Origin: Bacteroidales bacterium
Lineage (GTDB): Bacteria; Bacteroidota; Bacteroidia; Bacteroidales; UBA10428
Assembly (NCBI GenBank): GCA_016926235.1
Contig: JAFGOZ010000288.1
Location: 1 to 5,798, forward strand
Length of the DNA stretch: 5,798 nucleotides
Direction of reading: 5' to 3'
Of this stretch, positions 1-5,219 are shown one piece after another. How positions within the stretch are numbered: position 1 is the stretch's first letter; each line of letters begins with the position of its first letter. A model generated the notes under the pieces. That model made no database searches and was not told the DNA's origin. It was given only the letters and a program-made list of their open reading frames with translations. The position numbers and the translations under genes are program-made.

Positions 1-90
1 GATTTCCTGTCAAGTTACACAAAAGTTGAAGCGGGCTACAACCCTTGAATAACCTACTGTCCCGGCAATTTTTTATACCGCGTGTTGGGC
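1..90 (+). repeat. attC-like repeat, site 1 (partial, left end outside window)
   Basis: This is the right part of a repeat cut by the window edge. It ends with TTTTTTATACCGCGT and the core GTTGGGC at 84-90. The interior CCTGTCAAGTTACA matches the equivalent part of site 3 (CCTATCAAGTTACA), and the right arm resembles those of sites 2 and 4. Its core pairs with CCGCCCAAC at 976-984, the left core of site 2. The stop codon of the first gene lies only 7 bp to the right of the core. Confidence 0.6.
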
Positions 91-96
91 GGTCGT

Positions 97-516
97 TCAT
101 AATTTATCGTTCAATAAAAATTTAAAGTCATCGTAATCTGTCTGTTTTATAAATTGTTTCTGTTTTCCTTTATTATCAGTATATCCAACAACAACAAAAT
201 CCTTAAATATCAACATTCTAAAATCGTCTCCAATCACTGAAATTGTTGGTTGAGCAAAAGAAGCAATAGAGCTTTTCCAATCAGTTTTATTATTGTCAAT
301 CCAGCTGCGAAGTTCTTTTACCTTAGGAGAAGCTATTTCCAAATCAACTGAATTGTCAGTGAAAACAGAATCAGTTTGATAAATATTTAATTTTAAAACA
401 GTCTCGTTTTTGAATAATTCATTTGAATCAACAATCTGAGCGCATGAAATTGTCAGAATCATAAGAAACAAACTTAATGTTAAGGTTCTCATAGTGGTTT
501 TATTAAATGAAATCAT
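97..516 (-). CDS. small putative lipoprotein, paralogue of the 2263-2688 product
   Basis: I do not recognise the family. The product is 139 aa with a short basic N-terminus, a hydrophobic stretch (about residues 11-23) and a lipobox-like TISC ending at Cys25, so it is probably a lipid-anchored envelope protein. The rest is a small soluble domain with the conserved segment SVIGDDFRMLIFKDFVVVG near residues 94-112. It is about 80% identical, by my alignment, to the protein at 2263-2688. The start at 514-516 overlaps the upstream gene by 14 bp. An internal ATG at 490-492 (MRTLTLSLF) would give a more standard signal peptide, but changes before it relative to the paralogue are two synonymous and one N/S, which suggests the longer start is translated. 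It is second in a two-gene unit, probably translationally coupled, and its stop lies 7 bp from the repeat core. Function unknown. Confidence 0.8.
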   Translation of the reverse strand: MISFNKTTMRTLTLSLFLMILTISCAQIVDSNELFKNETVLKLNIYQTDSVFTDNSVDLEIASPKVKELRSWIDNNKTDWKSSIASFAQPTISVIGDDFRMLIFKDFVVVGYTDNKGKQKQFIKQTDYDDFKFLLNDKL

Positions 517-943
517 TGTCTTTCCAAATTAGCCAATTAGGATTTATTCCCCATGTCTCTATAAAACCTTCTTCCTTATATGATCCAGGTTTTGGAAATC
601 CTGAATCAGGACAAGAATCAAATTCAAGATGAGTGTTACCTAAAATAAATTCAACACTTATTCCTTTACAATAATTATTTTTATCAATCACGATGTAGTT
701 AACCTTACCTTTCAATCTAGTCTTATTCAAAGCTAATTCCAATGAAGCTGGAAATTTCTCTGCGTTTATAAATTTTCCATATAAATCAGTCGAAAAATGA
801 CAGTTCTCCACAGACTTGATTAAATCAGTATATTTTTCTGAGTCAGAATTTATTTCATTAACAAGCTGCGATTCAAAATCAGAACAAGCTGTGAATGTCA
901 AAATGATAACTAATCCGAATATTATTTTAGTCAATTTATCCAT
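503..943 (-). CDS. small putative lipoprotein of unknown function
   Basis: The product is 146 aa. A basic start (MDKLTK) is followed by a hydrophobic segment (residues 7-17) and a lipobox-like FTAC at residues 17-20, so it is probably exported and anchored at Cys20. Three more cysteines (about 48, 92 and 111) could form a disulfide in the periplasm. The C-terminus is rich in Trp and Gly (WGINPNWLIW). I recognise no domain. It is the first gene of unit 1: the ATG lies about 34 bp from the repeat core, and the leader is the conserved unit end shared with the gene at 2676-3299. It shares no visible similarity with the protein in the equivalent position of unit 3, although the gene that follows is shared. 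No Shine-Dalgarno sequence sits at the normal distance; a GGGAG occurs about 25 bp upstream in the conserved leader. Confidence 0.8.
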   Translation of the reverse strand: MDKLTKIIFGLVIILTFTACSDFESQLVNEINSDSEKYTDLIKSVENCHFSTDLYGKFINAEKFPASLELALNKTRLKGKVNYIVIDKNNYCKGISVEFILGNTHLEFDSCPDSGFPKPGSYKEEGFIETWGINPNWLIWKDNDFI

Positions 944-977
944 TAAGTTTCAATTTTGCACGGTCTCCCTGAATGCC

Positions 978-1108
978 GCCCAACGGTTGCGGTATGAAAT
1001 CGTTGCGCGCTTCCGGAGCGCTTTCTTATCAGACCGTGAATACGTTGAGTATATATTTTTACTTGAAAATAGCACAATCCGCGCAATGTTTTATACCGCG
1101 TGTTGTGC
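978..1108 (+). repeat. attC-like hairpin repeat, site 2
   Basis: This 131 bp element has left core GCCCAAC (978-984) followed by GGTT and right core GTTGTGC (1102-1108). The arm GCGGTAT-GAAAT-CG-TTGCGC pairs with GCGCAATGTTTTATACCGC near the right end, leaving one unpaired T in the left arm. The spacers next to the cores are unequal (about 4 nt left, 2 nt right). A smaller hairpin, GCGCTTCCGGAGCGC, lies inside near 1008-1022. It is about 90% identical to site 4 up to the GTT of the right core, where the two diverge. Confidence 0.75.
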
Positions 1109-1236
1109 AACGTTTACCCAATTAACCTTAATTCCTTATCGTTATTTTAGTTAAGAATTTTACCTAATCTGATAATTCAAAACTCATTGTATTATTTACA
1201 CTTCCAGGTATGTTGATATTAGCAGATCATTATCTA

Positions 1237-2040
1237 TCATTTGATTAGGTTTTTAAAGATATCTTCTATTGATTTCCTAATCATATAGTTTTCTATATCA
1301 TAGACATAAGGAGGATAACTGTAATTCTCATAGTATTTATAATTGTTAGTAAAGCCCAAATATACCTCCACTTGATTTTCAAAATACAGCATCGATGTCG
1401 AACCGATTGTTTCAAATCCATGAATGCAAAATAAATTCGGGTTTTCATCAATGTATAAATTTATTCTACTTTTATTGAGTCCCCTAGTCTTTCTTTCTTC
1501 TAACACATCAAGAATTATCGAGTCTGTTTCCTGGTCTATTATAACCCAACTATTAACTGAAAACGTCCAGAAACCTTTATCAGGAAGGGATCGAGGAGAG
1601 TATTCAAATTCATTGTCAAATACAATCTTTTCTCTAACATGGCTGTATTCTCCAGATTGAATAGGTTTACTTATTAAACGTTTACTTGTCATTTCTGGCA
1701 TTTTAAATTCAATCAATGGTTCAGGAGGCCAAGGAAATGGATAGTCAATAATAATTTCATCACTTGTGAAAAAAAAATTAATTATTAGTGTTCCTTTCTT
1801 AAATGATTTATTAATCTTCTTGCCAAAATCATTAATGTATGATCTCATTTCAAAAATATCTTCATGAAAAGAATAATGACCTTCAGGCAAGTACTCTTTA
1901 TTAACTTTATCGTATTCCTGTATACGTAATTCACGTTTATTACGAGCAACTTTTAAAAGATATAAATCAGAATTGAAATAATAGAATAGAGCAAGAATAA
2001 TGAGTGATGAAAAAACAATAAGTAACCTAATATATTTCAT
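1237..2040 (-). CDS. membrane-anchored protein of unknown function
   Basis: This is a single-gene unit encoding 267 aa. One N-terminal transmembrane or uncleaved signal segment (about residues 4-22, MKYIRLLIVF then hydrophobic to F22) is followed by a large charged, aromatic-rich domain, presumably on the periplasmic side. A proline-rich turn (PFPWPPEP) lies near residue 100 and a Tyr-rich stretch (YKYYENYSYPPYVYDIENY) near the C-terminus. I recognise no family. The start is the first ATG after the hairpin repeat; the 80 bp leader is AT-rich with no convincing Shine-Dalgarno site. Unlike the other units, about 130 bp of AT-rich DNA lies between the stop codon and the repeat core at 1102-1108. 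I see no gene or clear terminator in it. Confidence 0.75.
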   Translation of the reverse strand: MKYIRLLIVFSSLIILALFYYFNSDLYLLKVARNKRELRIQEYDKVNKEYLPEGHYSFHEDIFEMRSYINDFGKKINKSFKKGTLIINFFFTSDEIIIDYPFPWPPEPLIEFKMPEMTSKRLISKPIQSGEYSHVREKIVFDNEFEYSPRSLPDKGFWTFSVNSWVIIDQETDSIILDVLEERKTRGLNKSRINLYIDENPNLFCIHGFETIGSTSMLYFENQVEVYLGFTNNYKYYENYSYPPYVYDIENYMIRKSIEDIFKNLIK

Positions 2041-2122
2041 TATCTGAAAAGTAAGTTGATATAATAATTTATGGAAGCGTATTAGTTACATTATATTCCT
2101 TTCACAGTCTTTGCATAATGTT

Positions 2123-2253
2123 GCACAACGGTCACGTATATGAAATGTTTGGCATTTCGAAGCACTTTCCTATCAAGTTACAAGTACTTTTGATATGGGC
2201 TGAATTGTTCGATAACCCACTGACTGCCAAATGTTTTATATACGATGTTGGGC
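2123..2253 (+). repeat. attC-like hairpin repeat, site 3
   Basis: This 131 bp element has left core GCACAAC (2123-2129), then GGTCA, and right core GTTGGGC (2247-2253). The arm CGTATATGAAATGTTTGGCA pairs with TGCCAAATGTTTTATATACG with two or three mismatches or G-T pairs. The interior has TTCGAAGCA and TTTCCTATCAAGTTAC, also seen in site 1 and partly in site 6. Its left core pairs with the right core of site 2 and its right core with the left core of site 4, not with each other. Its body differs from sites 2 and 4. Confidence 0.75.
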
Positions 2254-2262
2254 GGTCGTTCA

Positions 2263-2688
2263 TTATTTTTCTCCCAATAGAAATTTAAAATCATTGTAAT
2301 CTGTCTGTTTGGTAAATTGCTTCTGCTTACCTTTATTATCAATAAATCCAATTACTACAAAATCCTTAAAAATTAACATTCTGAAATCGTCTCCAATCAC
2401 CGAAATTGAAGATTGAGAAAAAGAAGCAATTGAGCTTTTCCAATCAGTTTCATTATTGTCAATCCAGTTACGAAGTTCTTTTACTTTAGGATGAATCATT
2501 TCTAAATCAACTAAATTATCAATGTATATAGAATCAGTCTGATGAAGTTTTAGTTTTAAAACAGTCTCGTTTTTGAATAATTCATTTGAATCAACAATCT
2601 GAGCACATGAAATTGTCAGAATAATTAGGAACAAACTTAAGGTTGAAATTCTCATTGTAGTTTTGCTAAATGAAATCACTGTATCCAT
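2263..2688 (-). CDS. small putative lipoprotein, paralogue of the 97-516 product
   Basis: The 141 aa product is about 80% identical by eye to the 139 aa protein at 97-516, with a hydrophobic segment and the same lipobox-like TISC (Cys28). Differences cluster in residues about 49-70 (KLHQTDSIYIDNLVDLEMIH in this copy), while the C-terminal SVIGDDFRMLIFKDFVV core is unchanged. The first ATG (2686-2688) overlaps the upstream gene by 13 bp. The position matching the paralogue's ATG is a GTG (2677-2679), and an internal ATG at 2653-2655 (MRISTLSLF) is a third option, so the start is uncertain. Its stop is 9-10 bp from the repeat core, as for its paralogue. It is second in its unit and probably co-transcribed and coupled with the gene before it. 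Function unknown. Confidence 0.8.
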   Translation of the reverse strand: MDTVISFSKTTMRISTLSLFLIILTISCAQIVDSNELFKNETVLKLKLHQTDSIYIDNLVDLEMIHPKVKELRNWIDNNETDWKSSIASFSQSSISVIGDDFRMLIFKDFVVIGFIDNKGKQKQFTKQTDYNDFKFLLGEK

Positions 2689-3299
2689 CCCATTTCTGAA
2701 TAATCAATTAGTTTTCCTTCATTATCAAAACGCAATATAAATACCTGACCATATTCTAAATCAGGTCTATCTAATCGCAATCTAATCCAATGTTTATTGT
2801 CAAAGTATACCTGTCTAGTAATATCTAAAATATACCTATCCTTAAAAATAAAGTTATATACCTTTTTACCATAAAATCGAAAAAATCCACCTTTCAAATC
2901 TTTATAATTTACTCTTCTCTTTTCAATCAATGGTCGGTTTACCCTTAATCTGTCGTCTTGATAATTAATTGAATCAATACTAATCAGTTTTGTCGTATCA
3001 GCAATAGTCCTTGATAATCTTTCATATGCAGTCCAATACTTTTTATAAATTTTCTCATTATCCCTATTCTGACGAAAAATTCCCATGTAAAATTCATCCA
3101 CAAGATGTTTTATATAGTCTCTATCAATCCCTCGGTTAAAAATTGTCCCATCTGTCATAATGCGAAATTTATCCAATTGAGGAGCAATCGAATCTGTGAA
3201 ATAATTAATTGATAATTGTTCGTATTGCAATTTATCAGATTCTTGTCCATATAATTGGAAGGAAATAATTGTCAATATGAATAAAATTTCTTTTTTCAT
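2676..3299 (-). CDS. exported protein of unknown function
   Basis: The product is 207 aa with a classical signal peptide (MKKEILFILTIISFQLYG) and probable cleavage before QES near residue 18-19, so it is likely periplasmic or secreted. The mature part is highly charged and aromatic-rich, with an Arg-rich middle (DDRLRVNRPLIEKRR, about residues 115-130) and a beta-rich C-terminus (LEYGQVFILRFDNEGKL). I recognise no domain. It occupies the first-gene position of unit 3, where unit 1 has an unrelated lipoprotein, and shares with it the leader next to the repeat (GGCGGCATTCAAGGAGAC). The ATG at 3297-3299 is the only start that keeps the whole signal peptide. Confidence 0.8.
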   Translation of the reverse strand: MKKEILFILTIISFQLYGQESDKLQYEQLSINYFTDSIAPQLDKFRIMTDGTIFNRGIDRDYIKHLVDEFYMGIFRQNRDNEKIYKKYWTAYERLSRTIADTTKLISIDSINYQDDRLRVNRPLIEKRRVNYKDLKGGFFRFYGKKVYNFIFKDRYILDITRQVYFDNKHWIRLRLDRPDLEYGQVFILRFDNEGKLIDYSEMGWIQ

Positions 3300-3332
3300 G
3301 TTCTATCGTTACGGGATGTCTCCTTGAATGCC

Positions 3333-3465
3333 GCCCAACGGTCCCGCGGTATGAAATCGTTGCGCGCTTTCGAAGCGCCTTGTTATCAGACCGTGAATAC
3401 GTTGAGTAGATGTTTTTACTTAAAAATTGCACAATCCGCGCAATGTTTTATACCGCGTGTTGTGG
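3333..3465 (+). repeat. attC-like hairpin repeat, site 4
   Basis: This 133 bp element is nearly a duplicate of site 2, with the same arms (GCGGTATGAAATCGTTGCGC and GCGCAATGTTTTATACCGC) and the same interior TTATCAGACCGTGAATACG. The left core is GCCCAAC (3333-3339) and the right core GTTGTGG (3459-3465). After the right core the sequence is unlike that after site 2. The right core pairs with CCACAAC of site 5. Confidence 0.75.
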
Positions 3466-3473
3466 CTAGTGGT

Positions 3474-3890
3474 TTATAATCCTATAATACCCTCAGGTGA
3501 CTTTTTATCGATCCCTTTTGTATTAAAATCCTTATCAAACGTTACGATTGTCATATCATATTTTTGTGAAACTGTAAGCTGATAAGCATCATCAAAATCG
3601 AGGTTGTAATCCTTTACGTTTTGTGTAAGATCAATAAAATCGTCCGAATCTAATGTAACTTGTTCTATTTGGCCGTTAATGAAAATGTCCCTCACAAACT
3701 TATTTAGCGTATCCAGTTTCTTAAGCCTCGTCAATATTACTCCTATCGAGTGTAATGTGAAATCAGTAATAAAAATCTGATTTTTGGGTGTCGAATCTAA
3801 AAACTTGTAAACGATATCCGATTTCTCCTGATCCAGAAGTCTCTCAAGCCAGATGTTAGTATCAACCAGATATCTTACTTTTGTCTCCAA
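3474..3890 (-). CDS. PIN-domain (VapC-like) toxin, putative ribonuclease
   Basis: The 138 aa product has the length and layout of a PIN-domain nuclease, the toxin of type II toxin-antitoxin pairs that cleaves RNA with metal bound by clustered acidic residues. The first motif is LVDTNIWLE with Asp10. A second acidic position may be Asp43 in the ITDFTLHSIGV stretch, where many PIN proteins have Glu. The third motif is LDFDDAYQ (Asp100/Asp101) and the fourth is TFDKDF (Asp119, Asp121). All four regions are in order, so the protein looks intact. The gene overlaps the upstream antitoxin gene by 16 bp, so the two are translationally coupled. Its stop lies 8 bp from the repeat core. The RNA target cannot be told from sequence. 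Expression would be held down by the antitoxin complex acting on the shared promoter, by analogy with the family. Confidence 0.85.
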   Translation of the reverse strand: METKVRYLVDTNIWLERLLDQEKSDIVYKFLDSTPKNQIFITDFTLHSIGVILTRLKKLDTLNKFVRDIFINGQIEQVTLDSDDFIDLTQNVKDYNLDFDDAYQLTVSQKYDMTIVTFDKDFNTKGIDKKSPEGIIGL

Positions 3891-4084
3891 TCAAGTGATT
3901 TTTTTTGTAAATCTATTGAAGTATATCCCGAATCTTTTAAATCGCCGGCCCAATCTTGTTTTAATTCTCGCGGTCTACTTGGTGTCCGCTTATTAATCAA
4001 ATAATCCAAGTAGTGATCTAACTCGTCAATTAATCCCGGAGATAATTGGCTGATCTTTTTCTCTATCTTTTTTATTGTCTTCAT
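3875..4084 (-). CDS. DUF2281-type antitoxin partner of the PIN toxin
   Basis: The 69 aa product has an N-terminal amphipathic helix region (KIEKKISQLSPGLIDELDHY) typical of DUF2281-type proteins, which are often found just upstream of PIN toxins. A basic linker (KRTPSRPRELKQDWAGDLKD) and a C-terminal tail (SIDLQKKSLDWRQK) follow and probably wrap the toxin. The N-terminal part resembles a short dimerising or DNA-binding segment, but I cannot see a clear ribbon-helix-helix or SpoVT fold. It lies first in the pair, the usual antitoxin-toxin order, and overlaps the toxin gene by 16 bp. The start ATG is only about 7 bp after a good Bacteroidota -7 element, so the mRNA may have almost no leader. 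Family assignment is by sequence memory. Confidence 0.8.
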   Translation of the reverse strand: MKTIKKIEKKISQLSPGLIDELDHYLDYLINKRTPSRPRELKQDWAGDLKDSGYTSIDLQKKSLDWRQK

Positions 4085-4091
4085 CGTAATC

Positions 4092-4122
4092 CAAAATTAA
4101 TCAATTATCCGGTTATTATCAA
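4092..4122 (-). promoter_or_regulatory. candidate Bacteroidota-type promoter of the toxin-antitoxin pair
   Basis: Read on the minus strand, TTG (4120-4122) is followed by exactly 20 bp and TAATTTTG (4092-4099). This fits the TTTG / TAnnTTTG pattern known for the primary sigma factor of Bacteroidota. Transcription would begin a few bases before the antitoxin ATG at 4084, implying a very short or absent leader. An inverted repeat TGTGGC/GCCACA (4131-4136 and 4147-4152), partly made of the repeat core, lies just upstream. Confidence 0.45.
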
Positions 4123-4147
4123 GCTGTCTCTGTGGCGAGACCATTAG

Positions 4148-4280
4148 CCACAACGGTCCGCAAATATGAGTAGGCAGGGAATTCTGGGCTACGTTCTTAT
4201 CCACCGTTAGCATTTTTCACCCAAGGTACAAAACTTTCGAAACCCACCAACCCCCGGCTTACTTATATTTGCTGTTAAAT
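4148..4280 (+). repeat. attC-like hairpin repeat, site 5
   Basis: This 133 bp element has left core CCACAAC (4148-4154), then GGTCC, and right core GTTAAAT (4274-4280). The arm GCAAATATGAGTAGGCAGGG pairs with the region ending CCGGCTTACTTATATTTGC. The primary sequence of the arms differs from the other sites, yet the pairing, the length, AACGGT and the G opposite T in the arm are all kept. This compensated variation points to selection on structure. The interior TTCTTATCCACCGTTAG resembles the matching part of the other sites. Confidence 0.75.
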
Positions 4281-4289
4281 ACTGGTGTT

Positions 4290-4544
4290 TCAGGGGAATC
4301 CATTCGAAACAGAATCCAGACTGTTCTGTGAGACATTAGCCTCGTGTGTATGCCCTGTGTGGCGGATGCGCATCTGGATTAGCTTCGGGTGCGATGGCCA
4401 TCTTGTGCATTTTGCGTCGGCGTGCATATAATTGGCCAGTGTGACGGCTTGAGCATCGGCCATTGTGCGTCGGGTATGTTGAGCATTGTGCGATTCGGAC
4501 AAGTGTGTTGGACTGTGCGTGGCGTGCGATATTATCATTTTCAT
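4290..4544 (-). CDS. doubtful His-rich small ORF in an odd G+C-richer unit
   Basis: An 84 aa reading frame rich in His, Thr, Ser and Ala (HATHSPTHLSESHNAQHT at the start) with no domain, signal peptide or membrane segment. For it: it runs on the same strand as the other array genes and its stop lies 10 bp from the repeat core, as for three genes in the array. Against it: the DNA is much richer in G+C than its neighbours, strongly G/T-rich on the plus strand, and built of degenerate repeated words (CATTGTGCG, TTGAGCAT, TGTGCGTCGG), any of which can keep a frame open by chance. It could instead be a non-coding RNA, a decayed gene or sequence of foreign origin. Confidence 0.25.
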   Translation of the reverse strand: MKMIISHATHSPTHLSESHNAQHTRRTMADAQAVTLANYMHADAKCTRWPSHPKLIQMRIRHTGHTHEANVSQNSLDSVSNGFP

Positions 4545-4754
4545 TTAAACCTTGAATAGGAGAGTGGTGTGTCGGCGCCCGCGAATCATTCGTTAATGTT
4601 GTTAGATGGTAAAAATGCTATACCGGGATAATTATTTAAAATTTTTATGTCTGAATTATGCACAAAAGAAACCGTTTTTTAAAATCCCATGCAAAAGAAA
4701 CTAAATGTTGTTCATATTATTTAATCACATAATAATTTTTGCGGGCACACTTGT
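4545..4754. other. AT-rich non-coding stretch with a short direct repeat
   Basis: Between the doubtful ORF and site 6 there is no plausible gene on either strand. The left part holds a small G+C-rich patch (GTCGGCGCCCGCG); the rest is A/T-rich. A direct repeat ATGCACAAAAGAAAC (4658-4672) / ATGCAAAAGAAAC (4689-4701) occurs with starts 31 bp apart, about three helical turns. I see no promoter matching TTTG-N19/20-TAnnTTTG here. Confidence 0.4.
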
Positions 4755-4886
4755 ATTTAACGGTTCCGTGTATGGTGTCGTTTGGCGATTCGAAGCATGA
4801 ACCTGTCAAACCGTTACTCAGTTTATTAGATGTAACATCCTTGAAATTAGCACTATCCGCCAAATGCACTATACACGATGTTGCCA
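4755..4886 (+). repeat. attC-like hairpin repeat, site 6 (last in window)
   Basis: This 132 bp element has left core ATTTAAC (4755-4761), then GGTTC, and right core GTTGCCA (4880-4886). The arm CGTGTATGGTGTCGTTTGGCG pairs with CGCCAAATGCACTATACACG, again with one unpaired T in the left arm as in sites 2 and 4. The interior contains TTCGAAGCA and CCTGTCAAACCGTTAC. The left core pairs with the right core of site 5. The partner of its right core (TGGCAAC) is not found in the rest of the window, so the next unit is either longer than the window or not a cassette. Confidence 0.75.
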
Positions 4887-4939
4887 ACTGGCGTTTGTTT
4901 ATTCAAATATACTTTTTTTTACTTTATTTCTCCAATGTT

Positions 4940-4963
4940 ACTTATAGTCTTTGGCTTATAGTC
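4940..4963 (+). promoter_or_regulatory. tandem C-box operator of the restriction-modification controller gene
   Basis: Two copies of CTTATAGTC (4941-4949 and 4955-4963) lie 14 bp apart; the first reads ACT-TAT-AGTC, followed after the second by AACA. This closely matches the C-boxes (ACTTATAGTC-type half-operators) bound by controller proteins of PvuII- and Esp1396I-like type II restriction-modification systems. In those systems, one bound dimer activates the operon and the second represses it. The operator ends about 22 bp before the controller ATG at 4986, so the transcript probably has a short leader or none. Confidence 0.8.
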
Positions 4964-4985
4964 AACAATTTTAAATCTTTGCCAA

Positions 4986-5219
4986 ATGGAAATCAAGACG
5001 AAAATTGGAATTCGGATAAAAGAACTGAGAGAGATTAAAAATATGTCTCAGAAAGAATTGTCTTATTCGTCTGATTTAGACAGAAGTTACATTGCAAGTG
5101 TTGAAAATGGTAAAAGAAATATTTCAATCGTTAATATTGAAAAAATCGCCAAGGCACTTGATGTTACCTTAAAAGTTTTTTTTAATAATGACAAGTTTGA
5201 GAACCTTACAACAGATTAA
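4986..5219 (+). CDS. restriction-modification controller protein (C protein), Xre-family HTH
   Basis: The 77 aa product is a single helix-turn-helix domain of the Xre/Cro family, the normal length for C proteins. Helices 1-3 cover about residues 5-42, with the Q-K-E-L pattern at 22-25 and a recognition helix around D32-R33-S34-Y35-I36 to E40. The following G-K-R-N-I-S (42-47) and NIEKIAKALDV (50-60) are characteristic of C proteins. These dimers bind C-boxes and time restriction endonuclease expression so that the host is methylated first. Tandem C-boxes lie immediately upstream, so the gene should autoregulate. The next gene overlaps it by 32 bp in the same direction, the common C-R layout. 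No Shine-Dalgarno site precedes the ATG. An upstream in-frame extension is not needed, since the domain is complete. Confidence 0.88.
   Translation: MEIKTKIGIRIKELREIKNMSQKELSYSSDLDRSYIASVENGKRNISIVNIEKIAKALDVTLKVFFNNDKFENLTTD

Larger units (their letters stand above)
1..4886. mobile_element. integron-like gene cassette array (five complete units, six repeat sites)
   Basis: Five gene units alternate with a ~132 bp hairpin repeat. At each unit's two ends, the right core of one repeat is reverse-complementary to the left core of the next: GTTGGGCGG with CCGCCCAAC (unit 1 and unit 3), GTTGTGCAAC with GTTGCACAAC (unit 2), GTTGTGGCTA with TAGCCACAAC, 13 of 14 bp when extended (unit 4), and GTTAAATAC with GTATTTAAC (unit 5). 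The tag differs between units but always matches within a unit. This is a known property of integron cassettes, where both halves of the site come from one circular cassette. The cores partly fit the RYYYAAC/GTTRRRY consensus (GCCCAAC, ATTTAAC fit; GCACAAC and CCACAAC do not fully). No integrase gene or attI site is visible, so recombination by IntI is inferred. Alternative: an unrelated Bacteroidota repeat-flanked element family. Confidence 0.6.

Noticed and set aside
978..1108. Repeats as transposon ends (MITE or IS)
   Set aside because: No transposase frame and no target-site duplication are visible, and the cross-unit pairing of cores is not expected of MITEs. A non-autonomous element is not fully excluded.
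816..1154. Plus-strand open frame of 112 codons
   Set aside because: It runs antisense across the lipoprotein gene 503-943 and straight through repeat site 2; the C-terminal part is just translated repeat sequence.
1424..1660. Plus-strand open frame of 78 codons
   Set aside because: It lies wholly antisense within the 267 aa membrane protein gene and has no start context or recognisable domain.
3235..3432. Minus-strand open frame of 65 codons
   Set aside because: Most of it is translated hairpin repeat (site 4) plus the first codons of the 207 aa gene in another frame; the signal peptide in the other frame is far more convincing.
978..4886. CRISPR array
   Set aside because: The repeats are ~132 bp, spaced 470-1100 bp apart and contain genes between them, unlike 25-40 bp CRISPR repeats with short spacers.
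4739..5038. Plus-strand open frame of 99 codons before the controller gene
   Set aside because: It translates repeat site 6, the C-box operator and the start of the controller gene in a different frame, so it cannot be a real gene.
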